Below, piece after piece: positions 45,781 to 55,397 of a stretch of 64,000 nucleotides of DNA. This stretch comes from Streptomyces coacervatus (GTDB lineage Bacteria; Actinomycetota; Actinomycetes; Streptomycetales; Streptomycetaceae). Under the pieces are notes generated by a model, which was not told the origin of the DNA, did no database searches, and saw only the letters and a list, made by a program, of their open reading frames with translations. Position numbers and translations under genes: made by a program. The stretch is taken from assembly GCF_029223485.1 (NCBI RefSeq), contig NZ_JARHTP010000002.1:372001-436000 (forward strand), given 5' to 3'. Every line of letters starts with the position of its first letter. Within the stretch, counting starts at the first letter, position 1.

Positions 45781-46950
45781 ATGTCGGAGCGCGAGCAGCC
45801 AGAGGTGCACGGTCACTGCGACGAGCGGTTCGCGGCGGTGCGGACGGCGTTCGAGGAGAACTTCCGGGACCGCGGTGAGCTCGGTGCCGCGGTCGCCGTC
45901 ACCGTCGACGGCACGACGGTCGTGGATCTGTGGGGCGGCTGGGCCGATGCGGCCCGCATGCGGCCCTGGGAGCGCGACACGCTGGTCAATGTGTGGTCGA
46001 CGACGAAGGGCCCCGTCGCGCTGTGCGCGCACATCCTCGCCGACCGGGGGCTGCTCGACTTCGACGCGCCGGTGGCCGCGTACTGGCCGGAGTTCGCCGC
46101 GGCCGGCAAGGACAAGATCCTCGTACGGCATCTGCTGTCGCACCGGGCGGGACTGTCCGGGCTGCGCGAGCCGCATTCGCTGGAGCAGCTCTACGACTGG
46201 GAGCTGACCACGCAGCGGCTCGCGGCGATGGAGCCCTGGTGGGAGCCGGGGACGCGGTCCGGGTATCACGCGCTCACCTACGGCTTCCTCGTCGGTGAGG
46301 TCGTGCGACGCGTCTCGGGGCTGCTGCCGGGGGCCTTTCTGGAGCGGGAGGCGACCGGGCCGCTGGGGATCGACTTCACCGTCGGGCTGCCCGAGAAGGA
46401 GGCCGGGCGGGCGGCCGAGCTCGTGCATCCGCCGGCCGCTTCGAGCGGTGAACAGGCCGCGATCTTCGGCCAGTTGAAGCCGGAGGCCCTTGCCGCGCTG
46501 GCCAATCCACCGGCGGGCGCGGACGAGGCCAACACGCCCGAGTGGCGGGCCGCCGAGATCCCGGCCGCGAACGGGCACGGCACCGCACGGGCGGTCGCCG
46601 CGCTGTACGGGATCTTCGCGGGCCGGGGGACGTATGGCGGCCACCGGATCCTGTCAGCCGAGGCGGCCGAGCGGGTGCGTGAGGGGCAGGGGAGCTGCCG
46701 GGACCTGGTGCTCGGCTCGGGGTTGCAGCACGACACGGAGCTCGGGCTCGGCCTGTGGCTGAGCGGCCCGAACGGCTCGTACGGGCCCAACCCGCGGGCT
46801 TTCGGACACGACGGCTTCGGCGGCTCCTGCGGTCTTGCCGACCCGGAGGCGGGGGTGTCCCTGGGCTATGTGATGAACCGGATGGGGCCTCATATCGCCG
46901 ACGACCCGCGGAAGACGGCCCTGATCGACGCCCTGTACAGCGCACTGTGA
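45781..46950 (+). CDS. Serine hydrolase (class C beta-lactamase/esterase fold)
   Basis: A 389-aa protein. ATG 45781 follows GGAGGG. VNVWSTTKGPVALCAHILAD carries the SxxK nucleophile (STTK), RSGYHALTYGFLVGEV the YxN-region Tyr, and GFGGSCGLADPEAGVSLGYV the third block, as in family VIII esterases (EstB type). No signal peptide. It would hydrolyse small esters in the cytosol. The GntR/UTRA regulator gene follows on the same strand with a regulatory site between them. Confidence 0.88.
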   Translation: MSEREQPEVHGHCDERFAAVRTAFEENFRDRGELGAAVAVTVDGTTVVDLWGGWADAARMRPWERDTLVNVWSTTKGPVALCAHILADRGLLDFDAPVAAYWPEFAAAGKDKILVRHLLSHRAGLSGLREPHSLEQLYDWELTTQRLAAMEPWWEPGTRSGYHALTYGFLVGEVVRRVSGLLPGAFLEREATGPLGIDFTVGLPEKEAGRAAELVHPPAASSGEQAAIFGQLKPEALAALANPPAGADEANTPEWRAAEIPAANGHGTARAVAALYGIFAGRGTYGGHRILSAEAAERVREGQGSCRDLVLGSGLQHDTELGLGLWLSGPNGSYGPNPRAFGHDGFGGSCGLADPEAGVSLGYVMNRMGPHIADDPRKTALIDALYSAL

Positions 46951-47005
46951 GCGGCGGTCCGGGCGGGCCGGTTTCGGCCGAACCGGCAGGCCGGTCTTCC
47001 CTCGT

Positions 47006-47015
47006 GGTTTAGACC
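47006..47015. promoter_or_regulatory. dre-like site GGTTTAGACC upstream of the GntR gene
   Basis: It differs by one base from the GGTCTAGACC core of the DasR-responsive element in Streptomyces. HutC-subfamily GntR proteins share this palindrome type. It lies 68 bases before the GntR/UTRA start, so autoregulation or DasR control is possible. Confidence 0.4.
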
Positions 47016-47082
47016 AATGCTAGATCTGGTGACGCAATCAGCCCGCACGGCTACGGCATGTCACCAAAACAGGAGGCGCGGC

Positions 47083-47826
47083 ATGGCCCGCACCACCCCG
47101 CACGACCCCCCTCGCACCGATGGGGATCCGCTGTACTGGCGGGTCGCGTTGCAGCTGCTCGGCGAGCTGCGCGACGGCACCGTCCCGCCCGGTGAACGGC
47201 TGCCGAGCGAACGGCAGCTGGCCGGACACTACGGCGTCAGCCGGGAGACCGTCCGGCAGGCGCTGGAGGTGCTGCGCCGGGACGGCCTGGTCGCCACCGA
47301 CCGGCGGGGCAGCCACGCCACGCTGCCCGGCCTGCCGGTGGAGGCCCCCTCCTCGCTGGCCTTCCCGGTCGGCGCCCGGCCGGCGGACCCGGGCGCGGTG
47401 GACCGGGCCAGGGTCACCTGGGAGACTCCCCCACCGGAGCACGCCGAGGCCCTCGGGCTGGCCCCGCACCGCCCGACCCTCGTGCACCGCTACGAGTCGG
47501 CCGACGCCGACGGCCGCGGCCGCCGCACGGCCGTGACGTCCTTCTCCGCCGTGGCGCTCTCCGAGGTCGAGGAGCTGGCCCGCTACCGCGACCGCGCCGA
47601 CGGCGCGGCCTCGGCCCAGCTGCGCCGCGCCTACGACTGGATGCGCCAGGCGGGCCTGACCCTGCACCACCGGGACTCCATCACGCCGCTCGCGGACGCG
47701 CCCTCGGTGCTGGTCACCCGGCGCGTGCACGACCAGTACGCACGGCCGTTGGAGATCACCGACCTGGTGGTGGACGCCCAACAGGGCGCCCTGGTCTACG
47801 AGTTCACGCTGCCCGCGGCGGGCTGA
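47083..47826 (+). CDS. GntR/HutC-family regulator with UTRA domain
   Basis: A 247-aa protein. ATG 47083 follows AGGAGG. Residues about 15-80 are the GntR winged helix (LLGELRDGTVPPGERLPSER, QLAGHYGVSRETVRQALEVL). The C-terminal UTRA effector domain is present ([42 protein letters not shown]). The ligand could be a sugar or amino sugar. It may regulate the upstream serine hydrolase or itself via the dre-like site. Its last 31 bases overlap the convergent MEDS gene. Confidence 0.88.
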   Translation: MARTTPHDPPRTDGDPLYWRVALQLLGELRDGTVPPGERLPSERQLAGHYGVSRETVRQALEVLRRDGLVATDRRGSHATLPGLPVEAPSSLAFPVGARPADPGAVDRARVTWETPPPEHAEALGLAPHRPTLVHRYESADADGRGRRTAVTSFSAVALSEVEELARYRDRADGAASAQLRRAYDWMRQAGLTLHHRDSITPLADAPSVLVTRRVHDQYARPLEITDLVVDAQQGALVYEFTLPAAG

Positions 47827-48086
47827 CCGCCGGCCGGGAGCCGGAAGTACAGCCGGTAGCGGCCCAGGGTGCGGCACGGGTAGTCGTACCAGTCGCGTGC
47901 GTCGACGAGTTCGGCCTCGCGGGACCGGTCGCCGAGTGCGTCACCGAGCAGAGTGATGTTGCGAGCACTCACCACTGCAAGGACGGCGTCACCCGCGTCC
48001 AGCCCGTCCCGCACAAAACCGGTGCTCGCGGCAAGGAAGCCGTCGTCCGAGCCGTAGCGCAACGCCTGGTGGACGAAACCGGTCAT
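47796..48086 (-). CDS. Truncated MEDS-domain protein
   Basis: A 96-aa protein. ATG 48086 follows AAGGAGAAGGG and overlaps the stop of the upstream STAS gene (ATGA). It begins [20 protein letters not shown], then [20 protein letters not shown], the start of the MEDS sensory domain found in front of anti-sigma or histidine kinases. The usual following kinase domain is missing, and the end ([15 protein letters not shown]) appears unrelated, so it is either a stand-alone half domain or a truncated gene. It probably works with the neighbouring MEDS-STAS protein. Confidence 0.65.
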   Translation of the reverse strand: MTGFVHQALRYGSDDGFLAASTGFVRDGLDAGDAVLAVVSARNITLLGDALGDRSREAELVDARDWYDYPCRTLGRYRLYFRLPAGGQPAAGSVNS

Positions 48087-48976
48087 ATCCCTTCTCCTTG
48101 AGGCTCGATGCGCAGGCCCGGGACGCGGTCCCAGCCGGTCACCCGCATCACCCGCTGGACGTGCGGAGCCACCCCGGACAGCTCGAGGGTGCCGTCGGCC
48201 GCGTACAGGGCGAGCGCCGTGAACATCAGCAGCCGCATCGCGCCGACATCGATGAAGTGCAGGTCGTGGAGGTCGACATGGGTACAGGCGCCGTTCGCGG
48301 TGCGGGCGCGGGCGCGGGCCGTCTCGGCGTGCAGTGCGCGGGCGACGGCGGTGACGTTGCTGTCGTCGACCTCCCCGGAGAGGGCGAGGCCCGGGGGTGC
48401 GAAGGTGCGGGTGATGGCGAGGAGATCGTCGCGCCACACCTCGTCGGCGGCGACCCGGCCGTGGTGCAGTCCGGTGAGCGGGGTCAGCTCGCTCTCGTCG
48501 AAGACCCGGCGGTCGTACTGGCAGATCCCGAGCACCGGCAGCGAGGCGAACACGGATTCGAGCAGAAGCTCGCTGTCGTGCAGCGTCTTCAGGCCCTTTC
48601 CGGCCTGGGCGCGCAGTATCTCCGTGCACACCCGCAGGCCGAGGTAGCCGTCACCGACCGCGCGGCGCGTCTCTCGGCGGATCACCTCGTCCAAATCCCA
48701 CAGCCCCTCCGGGGCGGCGACATGCGGGTCGACGCACAGCCGGCCCGCGGCGATCTCCTCGTCGACCCGGCAGCCGTGCTCCTCCAGGAAGGAGAAGGCG
48801 ACCCCTGCCGGGATGTCTGCGGGTGGCAGCAGGAACCCTCGATGCCCGCTGGCCAGACCGTCCAGCAGGAACGCGGCAAGGACGGTCTCGCGCTCCTCGT
48901 CCGTGTCGTAGCCGAGGAGCAAGTGGTCTCCCTGGCGCATCTGTCCCACAGTTTTCAGGGTGGGTGTGACGGCCAT
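48083..48976 (-). CDS. MEDS-STAS anti-sigma factor antagonist-like protein
   Basis: A 297-aa protein. ATG 48976 follows GGAGG. The N-terminal MEDS domain ([40 protein letters not shown]) senses an unknown signal. The C-terminal STAS domain ([40 protein letters not shown]) resembles SpoIIAA-type antagonists, with a Ser/Asp region at DVGAM where a phosphorylated Ser usually sits (here Val-Gly replaces DSS). It overlaps the truncated MEDS gene downstream. Confidence 0.85.
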   Translation of the reverse strand: MAVTPTLKTVGQMRQGDHLLLGYDTDEERETVLAAFLLDGLASGHRGFLLPPADIPAGVAFSFLEEHGCRVDEEIAAGRLCVDPHVAAPEGLWDLDEVIRRETRRAVGDGYLGLRVCTEILRAQAGKGLKTLHDSELLLESVFASLPVLGICQYDRRVFDESELTPLTGLHHGRVAADEVWRDDLLAITRTFAPPGLALSGEVDDSNVTAVARALHAETARARARTANGACTHVDLHDLHFIDVGAMRLLMFTALALYAADGTLELSGVAPHVQRVMRVTGWDRVPGLRIEPQGEGI

Positions 48977-49079
48977 CCCCGAACCTCCTTCGGTGGACGG
49001 AGCGCTTCCACGCTACGCCGGAAGCAGCCCCGCCGTGAGGGGTTAAGGTGTCCGCCATCGATTCCGTTGAGGGGGAACG

Positions 49080-51155
49080 ATGGCGGCCTCTGTGCAGGGC
49101 GGGAGGATCGGCAACCTTCCCGCCGAGGCGAACGCGTTCGTCGGCCGACAGCTCGAACTCGCCGAGATCGCGGGGCTGTTGGGGACCGAGCGACTGGTGA
49201 CGCTGACGGGGCCCGGGGGTGTGGGCAAGTCCCGGCTGGCACTGCGGGCCGCACATGCCGCGAAGGCCGGGCTGCCGGGCGGGGCGTGGCTGGTGGAGCT
49301 GTCGGAGCTCCGGGACCCGGATCTGCTGACGAACACGGTGGCGCAGGCGACCCGGCTGACCGAGCAGACGCTGCAGCCCCTGCTGCAGGCGGTCTGCGAG
49401 CATCTCGCGGGGGCGCCCGTGCTGCTCGTGCTGGACACCTGCGAGCACGTCCTGGACGAGTGTGCGCGGGTCGTGCAGGAACTCCTTGCGAACGTGCCGG
49501 AGTTACGGGTTCTGGCCACCAGCCGGCAGCCGCTGGGCGTGCCGGGCGAGCATCTGCTGACGGTGGCGCCGCTGCCGCTGGGGGAACGCGACGACGCGGT
49601 GTCGCTGTTCACGGCCCGGGCGGCGGCCGCGGTGCCGTCGTTCGCGCTGACCGATGCCAACCGGGCCGATGTGGCTGCGGTCTGCGCCCGTCTCGACGGG
49701 ATCCCGCTGGCCCTGGAGCTGGCCGCCGTACGGCTGCGCGGTTTCCCGCTGCACCGGCTCCTGGAGGGCCTCGACTCCCGCTTCGACCTGCTTGTCTCGC
49801 CCGCCCGGCCGCGTCTTGCCCGGCATCAGACGCTGCGCACCGCGATCGGCTGGAGCCATGAGCTGTGCACCCCGCTGGAGCGGCTGCTGTGGGCCCGGCT
49901 CTCGGTGTTCGCGGGCGGCTGGGATGTGGAAGCGGCCGAATTCGTGTGCCATGGCGGCCCCTTGGACGCGGAGGAGATCCTCGCCCTGCTCGCGTCGCTC
50001 ACCGAGAAGTCCATCGTCACCCGCGACGGCGACGGGGCGGCGGTGCGCTATCGGATGCTCGACACGGTCCGCTCGTTCGGTGCCGAGTGGCTGGCCGGCC
50101 TCGGCGAGGTGGAGGCGGTCCGCCGCCGCCACCGGGACTACTTCCGCTGGATCGCCCGCCAGGGCGAGGCGGAGTGGCTCGGCCCCGGGCAGCGGATGTG
50201 GGCCGAGCGGCTGACCGCGGAACGCGCCAACCTGCGCCTGGCGATCGAGGAGTGTCTTGCGGCGCCGGAACCCGAGACAGCGCTCGAACTCACCGGCTCG
50301 CTCTGGTTCTTCTGGTTCGCCTGCGGTTTCACCGAGGAGGGCCGTGGCTATCTGGAGCGGGCGCTGCGCCGCGCACCCGACGGCTCGGGGCCCGAGCACA
50401 CCCTTGCGGTCTGGGCCCATCGGCTGGTCACGGTCGTCCCGGAGGATCTGGATGCCGCCGAGTCGGTCAGCGCCGCCTATGTGTGGCTGGCCGATGAGCG
50501 TCAACTGCCCGTGCCTGCTTTGCCGTTGACGGGCGCGAGCCTTGCCGTGCGGGGCGAGTCGGCACGGTCCGCGGTGCTGTACGGGAGGGTCGGACAGGCG
50601 CCCGCGGCCGACGGCGGCGCCGAGTTCTTCCAGCTGCTCACACTCGCCCTGCAGGCGTATCTGCTGGCCAGCCAGGCCGCGTTCGAGCGGTGCGCGGCGG
50701 TCGCGGAGCGGCTGCGCACCGAGTGCGCCAAGCGCGGGGAGCTGTGGATGCGGGGCTGGGGCGACTTCTTCGTCTCGCTCGCCGGGATCGGTCTCGGCCA
50801 CTCGGACGAGGCGCTGCTCTCGGCGCGCGAGGCGCTGACCGCCAAGTGGCGGGTGCACGACCGGCTCGGCGCCGCCGCGGTCGCCGACCTGCTGGTCGCA
50901 GCGCAGGCCGCGCGCGGCGAGGAGGAGCTCGCCGCGCGCCTCCTGGGCATCAGCCGACGCCTGTGGCACGCGGCGGGCCTGCCGCAGCTCGGCAGACCCG
51001 ACCGGACGGTCTTCCACCGCGAGTACGAGCGCCGGCTGCGCGCCTCGCTGGGGGACGCCCGTTTCGCCGAAGTCGTGCGAGAGGGGTGGGAGTTGGGGCC
51101 GGACGCGGCGATCGCGCTGGCGCTGGGCGGCGTGTCCGACGTGTCCGGGCCGTGA
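49080..51155 (+). CDS. STAND-type ATPase, LuxR/AfsR-like without DNA-binding domain
   Basis: A 691-aa protein from ATG 49080. [20 protein letters not shown] is the Walker [16 protein letters not shown] the Walker [21 protein letters not shown] the sensor 1, and [20 protein letters not shown] the GxP winged motif of NB-ARC/STAND proteins. Tetratricopeptide-like helices fill the C-terminal 350 residues. No LuxR or BTAD helix-turn-helix is visible at either end. A TTA codon (49503-49505) makes it a potential bldA target. It is divergent from the MEDS-STAS gene. Confidence 0.87.
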   Translation: MAASVQGGRIGNLPAEANAFVGRQLELAEIAGLLGTERLVTLTGPGGVGKSRLALRAAHAAKAGLPGGAWLVELSELRDPDLLTNTVAQATRLTEQTLQPLLQAVCEHLAGAPVLLVLDTCEHVLDECARVVQELLANVPELRVLATSRQPLGVPGEHLLTVAPLPLGERDDAVSLFTARAAAAVPSFALTDANRADVAAVCARLDGIPLALELAAVRLRGFPLHRLLEGLDSRFDLLVSPARPRLARHQTLRTAIGWSHELCTPLERLLWARLSVFAGGWDVEAAEFVCHGGPLDAEEILALLASLTEKSIVTRDGDGAAVRYRMLDTVRSFGAEWLAGLGEVEAVRRRHRDYFRWIARQGEAEWLGPGQRMWAERLTAERANLRLAIEECLAAPEPETALELTGSLWFFWFACGFTEEGRGYLERALRRAPDGSGPEHTLAVWAHRLVTVVPEDLDAAESVSAAYVWLADERQLPVPALPLTGASLAVRGESARSAVLYGRVGQAPAADGGAEFFQLLTLALQAYLLASQAAFERCAAVAERLRTECAKRGELWMRGWGDFFVSLAGIGLGHSDEALLSAREALTAKWRVHDRLGAAAVADLLVAAQAARGEEELAARLLGISRRLWHAAGLPQLGRPDRTVFHREYERRLRASLGDARFAEVVREGWELGPDAAIALALGGVSDVSGP

Positions 51156-51172
51156 CCGGTCCCTCGCCCTCG

Positions 51173-51898
51173 TCAGGAGCGGACGGCCACAACCATCCGT
51201 ACGCGCGGGCTGCCGTCGCTGCGCCGCCCGAACTCCGGCAGCTCCTCAAGGCCCACGCGGAACCCGGCCCACTCCAGCTCCCGTCGCACATCCCCGAGCC
51301 GGAAGGCCCGGTAGTACATGACGAACGGCGGCCGCCACAGGGCGTTGCGCACCCGCATGACCGCGTCGAAGCCGAGCAGCATCCAGAAGGCGGGGGACGA
51401 GGGCCGGGGCGGGGCCAGGATCGGGAAGACGAAGCGGCCGCCCGGCCGCAGCACGGAGTGGACCTGGGCGAACAGCCCCGGCAGTTCCCCGGGCAGGAAG
51501 TGCCCGAACGCCCCGAAGCTCACCACCAGGTCGAAGGCGCCGGAAGCGAACGGGAGGGCGCGGGCGTCTCCCTGGACCCAGGACACCGTCGGCCCCGCCG
51601 GCCGTACACCCTGCTGGGCCACGGCAAGCATGCCCGCGCTGAAGTCGACCCCGGTGACGCTCTGCCGGCACACCCGCGCCAGCACGTCGACTCCCGCACC
51701 GGTGCCGCAGCACAGGTCGAGTCCGGCGTCGAAGGGACCTGTCCGCGCCAGTGCCGAGGCGACGGCGTCGAGCAGCGGGCCGGGCGTCCGGAAGGGGGTG
51801 TGGTCGAACTTCGGGGCGAGCAGGTCGTAGCCGTGCTCGACGGACGACAGCGCCTGGACGGCGAGCTCGCGGAGACTGGGACCTTCGGGGCTGAACAT
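51173..51898 (-). CDS. Class I SAM-dependent methyltransferase
   Basis: A 241-aa protein from ATG 51898. [16 protein letters not shown] is motif [20 protein letters not shown] the acidic strand, and [20 protein letters not shown] the later SAM motifs, as in the UbiE/COQ5-like Methyltransf_11 group. The substrate is unknown. The gene is convergent with the STAND ATPase (17 bases apart) and divergent from an NTF2-like gene. Confidence 0.88.
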   Translation of the reverse strand: MFSPEGPSLRELAVQALSSVEHGYDLLAPKFDHTPFRTPGPLLDAVASALARTGPFDAGLDLCCGTGAGVDVLARVCRQSVTGVDFSAGMLAVAQQGVRPAGPTVSWVQGDARALPFASGAFDLVVSFGAFGHFLPGELPGLFAQVHSVLRPGGRFVFPILAPPRPSSPAFWMLLGFDAVMRVRNALWRPPFVMYYRAFRLGDVRRELEWAGFRVGLEELPEFGRRSDGSPRVRMVVAVRS

Positions 51899-52002
51899 CA
51901 GCGTCAGCTTAGGGGAACGCGACGCTGGACACGCCCTCCAAGCCTGATTATTCTCATCGGCACCTATTCCACTAGTTCACTAGCTCACGATGAGGTGATC
52001 CG

Positions 52003-52410
52003 ATGCGCGCGTTCCGCGAGGCGGTCGAGGCCGGTGATCTCGACGCCGTCGAGGCGCTGCTGGCGGAGGACGTCGTCTTCACCAGCCCGGTGGTGTTCAA
52101 GCCCTACCCCGGCAAGGCGATCACCGCGGCGATCCTGCGCGCGGTGTCGCAGGTCTTCGAGGACTTCCGGTACGAGCGCGAGCTCGCCGGGGCCGACGGC
52201 CGTGACCACGCGCTGGTGTTCACGGCACGGGTGGGCGACCGCGAGCTGAGCGGCTGCGACTTCATCCATGTCGACGAGGACGGCCTGATCGACGAACTGA
52301 CGGTCATGGTGCGGCCGTTGTCGGGTGCGCAGGCGCTGGCGGCGGCGATGGGGGCGCGGTTCGAGGACATCGCCAAGGAGGCGGAGGCACGGTCTGCCTC
52401 CGCCTCCTGA
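52003..52410 (+). CDS. NTF2/SnoaL-like protein
   Basis: A 135-aa protein from ATG 52003 with GAGGTGATCCG before it. FREAVEAGDLDAVEALLAED, VVFTSPVVFKPYPGKAITAA and CDFIHVDEDGLIDELTVMVR form the cone-shaped NTF2 fold, which may bind or isomerise small molecules. Its promoter region carries the near-repeats CACTAGTT and CACTAGCT. It is convergent with the beta-helix protein gene, two bases apart. Confidence 0.85.
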   Translation: MRAFREAVEAGDLDAVEALLAEDVVFTSPVVFKPYPGKAITAAILRAVSQVFEDFRYERELAGADGRDHALVFTARVGDRELSGCDFIHVDEDGLIDELTVMVRPLSGAQALAAAMGARFEDIAKEAEARSASAS

Positions 52411-52412
52411 GG

Positions 52413-54314
52413 TCACGCGACGGTGAGGGTGATGGCGCCCGTGTAGCTCTTGCCAGGAGTGATGGCCGTCGTCGCACCGTCGACGGTCATCGTCACCGAC
52501 TTGCCGAGCGGCGCCCGCACGGCGGCGTCGGAGGCGAGGGTGAGGGCGGTCACGTACGAGGTGCCGGTGACCGTCCACTTCGAGCCGCTGTTCAGCTTGA
52601 CCATGGCGCCGTTGTTGACGGCGGCCTGGGCGGTGTTGGTGACGATGCCCAGCTCGTAGAAGGTCGACGAGTCGATGCTGGAGACCCGGTGCTTGGCCTT
52701 CGTCGCCGAGATCACGCCCTCCACCGTCGAGTCCTCGAAGGCCAGGACCATGTTCTTGCCCTTGCGCATGCCGTTGTAGAAGTCGCCCCGCAGCGCGATC
52801 GAGGTGAAGGTGGCGGCTGAGTCGGCGGTGTGGACGGCGGTGGTGTCGAAGGTGGAGTCCTTCGTGGGGTCGCCGGTCGGCTCGGTGTAGACGCCGATGT
52901 TCATCATCTTGCCGTTGACGTTGACCGGGCCCGGGTCGTCCAGCTCGATCATCTGCAGGATGATCCCGTCGCGCGGGTTGAGGCGGGCGCCTTTCGAGCC
53001 GTCGACGGTGATCGTGGTCTGCTGGCCCTTGTTGAGGAAGGTCGCGCGCTCGGAGTTGATGACGGTGCCGCCGTCGAGAGTGAGCGTGCCGGCGCCGAAG
53101 AACATATAGCCGAAGTGGCCGGAGTTCACGACCGTGTTGCGGGCGGGGAGCAACGCCAACTCGGCCTGGGTCAGGCCGAGTTCCAGTTCGGTGTTGAGTG
53201 CGGCGACGGCGTCCTTCGTACTGTCGCCGTAGTGCACGACCGCGGCCGGGCCGGCGATGATGGTGGCGTAGCTGCCGACGTCGAAGCGGGAGCCGAGGAT
53301 GCGGACGGTGGCGTCGCCGATGGCATAGGTGCCGTAGCCGTACTCCCCGGTGTTGCCGACGTGGCTGTTGATCGCGGTCAGTTTGAGGCCGCTGCCGCCC
53401 TCGACCGACAGGGCGCCCCAAGTCTCCGAGAACACGGTCGAGTTGATGTACGTGGACGTGCTGTTCTTGCCGATGAGGTTGGTGGCGCGGACATTGCCGT
53501 CGAGGCCGAGCATCCAGGGCACCGACTCCATGTACGGGGTCTCGACGGTGGCCTGGTAGTCGGAGGGCAGGACACCGTTGCGGCAGCGGACGTGGGAGTT
53601 CTTCACGACGACGCTCGCGCCGTCGTTGGAGATGACGCCCGTGCGGACCACGCCCTTGTTGCTGATGCGGGCGCCGTCGACGACCAGCTTGGCGGAGGAG
53701 CCGTCGCCGACCACCGCGGCGCCGTACCCGGCGAAGTCGCAACGGCCGTTCCCCGTCAGGGAGATGGTGGGCCGGTCGAGGGTGTACGTGGCGTCCTTCA
53801 CGTACACGCCGTCGAAGCACTCCCCGGTCGAAGTGATCGACACGTTTCTGGCGAGGCTGTCGGTGAGCTTCCCGCCGAGCACGGCCGCGAGGACGGACTT
53901 GTCGCGCACCACTCCGTCGCCGTCGACGTACAGCGCCTGCCGGAAGGGGAAGGTGAGGGTCTCGTACGTCACCTCGTTCGCCGCGGCGACCGTGAGGACG
54001 ACGTCGCCCTGGTAGGTGCCCGCCTGGATGAGGGTCGCGGTGCCGCCGGTCGCGGTCAGCAGCTGGCCGGTCTCCACGCCGTCGACAGTCAGGGAGAGGC
54101 TGTAGCCGTCCGGGGCGACGATCTTGCCGCCGTCCGCGATGGTCAGCCGGCTCACCCGGGTGGTCGCGGAGAGCGTGTACGTCTCACCGGAGCCGACGGT
54201 GATCTGCGTACCGGACGCGGTCGGAGCGGCGGTCGCGGAGCCGACCGGGACGAGCAGGGCTCCCGCGGTCGCCGTACCGGCGATCAGTAGGGAGCGTCGG
54301 GTGATCAGCGTCAT
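52413..54314 (-). CDS. Tat-exported right-handed beta-helix surface protein
   Basis: A 633-aa protein from ATG 54314, preceded by GGAAGG. LITRRSLLIAGTATAGALLV is a twin-arginine signal with cleavage near GSATAAP. The mature protein consists of repeating short beta strands rich in Asp, Thr, Gly and Asn (ITSTGECFDGVYVKDATYTL, AKLVVDGARISNKGVVRTG, ATFLNKGQQTTITVDGSKGA), the pattern of parallel beta-helix adhesins and pectate-lyase-like folds. No catalytic motif is evident and no wall anchor follows. Secreted, with unknown target; possibly a polysaccharide-binding or adhesive protein. Confidence 0.82.
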   Translation of the reverse strand: MTLITRRSLLIAGTATAGALLVPVGSATAAPTASGTQITVGSGETYTLSATTRVSRLTIADGGKIVAPDGYSLSLTVDGVETGQLLTATGGTATLIQAGTYQGDVVLTVAAANEVTYETLTFPFRQALYVDGDGVVRDKSVLAAVLGGKLTDSLARNVSITSTGECFDGVYVKDATYTLDRPTISLTGNGRCDFAGYGAAVVGDGSSAKLVVDGARISNKGVVRTGVISNDGASVVVKNSHVRCRNGVLPSDYQATVETPYMESVPWMLGLDGNVRATNLIGKNSTSTYINSTVFSETWGALSVEGGSGLKLTAINSHVGNTGEYGYGTYAIGDATVRILGSRFDVGSYATIIAGPAAVVHYGDSTKDAVAALNTELELGLTQAELALLPARNTVVNSGHFGYMFFGAGTLTLDGGTVINSERATFLNKGQQTTITVDGSKGARLNPRDGIILQMIELDDPGPVNVNGKMMNIGVYTEPTGDPTKDSTFDTTAVHTADSAATFTSIALRGDFYNGMRKGKNMVLAFEDSTVEGVISATKAKHRVSSIDSSTFYELGIVTNTAQAAVNNGAMVKLNSGSKWTVTGTSYVTALTLASDAAVRAPLGKSVTMTVDGATTAITPGKSYTGAITLTVA

Positions 54315-54626
54315 TGCTTGCCTTCCCACGGAGAGGGTGAGCCGTTGCGGAGTGTGACGAGCCGGCCGTCCGATGCGCGGCGGCGACGGCTCGGGCCAAG
54401 GCACCTGAGGTGCACACGAGGGAGTGAAGCAGCCCTGGGGAACAGGGAATAGGAGGTTCACACACGCATTCCGGAACCCGATGCCTCGGATCGGGCGGCC
54501 TGGTTCATGGCGATGACACAGAGTGGTCACAGGCCTTGATTGCGGACATGCAGGACACGGCATGCAGGACGGCGAGGCGGGCGGCTGTCCCGCCGTCCAC
54601 CTCGCCGTTCGCAGTCCTCTGTCCGT
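54315..54626. other. 312-base spacer with no gene
   Basis: It holds the promoter side of the beta-helix gene and the 3' side of the SDR gene. A purine-rich GGAATAGGAGG on the plus strand is not followed by a supported ORF. Two near-direct ATGCAGGAC copies lie at about 54548 and 54562. No clear terminator or riboswitch was seen. Confidence 0.5.
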
Positions 54627-55397
54627 CTACGCCGGTGCGATCATCCCTGCCGACAGGTCGATGTCCGCCCCGCACAGGCCCGGCATCGCGAGCATCGCCA
54701 CCAGTGCCTGAGCCACTTCGTCCTCCTCGACGAGCCGACCGAGGGCGGCCCGAGAGGCGAAGTCGCGTTCGGCCTCCTCGACCGTGCAGCCGGTCAGTTC
54801 GGCGGTCAGGCGGAAGTTGCGGGCCATGCGCGGGCCCCGGACCGGGCCCGGGGAAAGGGAGTTGACCGCGACGCCCCGCGGGCCGACCTCCCCGGCCAGC
54901 GTCCGGGTCAGCCCCAGCAGCGCCATCTTGGAGGCGGTGTAGGGGGTGCGGTTGAGCAGCGGGCGCTTGCCGCTGACCGAGGCGACGTTGACGACGTCGC
55001 CCCGGCCGGCCTCGATCATCGGCGGCAGAAAGGCACGGCACATCAGGTAGACGCCGCGGACATTGACGGCGAACACGTCGTCCCACTCGTCCGGTTCGAC
55101 GTCGACGAGGGGGCGCACCGGGCCCGCCACGCCCGCGTTGTTGACGAGCAACGACACTTCCTCGTCGGCCAGCTCGGCCGCCAGCCGCGCGACGGAGTCG
55201 GGGTCGGAGACGTCGCACACCGCCGTACGGGCCTCGCCGCCCTCCTTGACCACCCGGGCCGATGCGTCCGCGAGGGCCTGTTCGCCGCGGCCGACGAGGA
55301 TCACCCGGGCGCCCACGTCGGCCAGGGCCAGGGCGAACGCCCGCCCCAGCGGTCCTCCCCCGCCGGTGACGAGCGCCGTACGCCCGTCCAGGGTCAT
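54627..55397 (-). CDS. SDR-family oxidoreductase, last gene of the left catabolic arm
   Basis: A 256-aa classical SDR. ATG 55397 overlaps the hisD-like stop (ATGA). TGGGGPLGRAFALALADVGA is the nucleotide loop (a variation on TGxxxGxG), NNAG follows, NVASVSGKRPLLN holds the catalytic Ser and YTASK the Tyr/Lys. An acid-rich loop after the second strand (VGRGEQ) suggests NADP. It would oxidise or reduce an intermediate of the pathway. It is the distal gene of the left operon. Confidence 0.9.
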   Translation of the reverse strand: MTLDGRTALVTGGGGPLGRAFALALADVGARVILVGRGEQALADASARVVKEGGEARTAVCDVSDPDSVARLAAELADEEVSLLVNNAGVAGPVRPLVDVEPDEWDDVFAVNVRGVYLMCRAFLPPMIEAGRGDVVNVASVSGKRPLLNRTPYTASKMALLGLTRTLAGEVGPRGVAVNSLSPGPVRGPRMARNFRLTAELTGCTVEEAERDFASRAALGRLVEEDEVAQALVAMLAMPGLCGADIDLSAGMIAPA

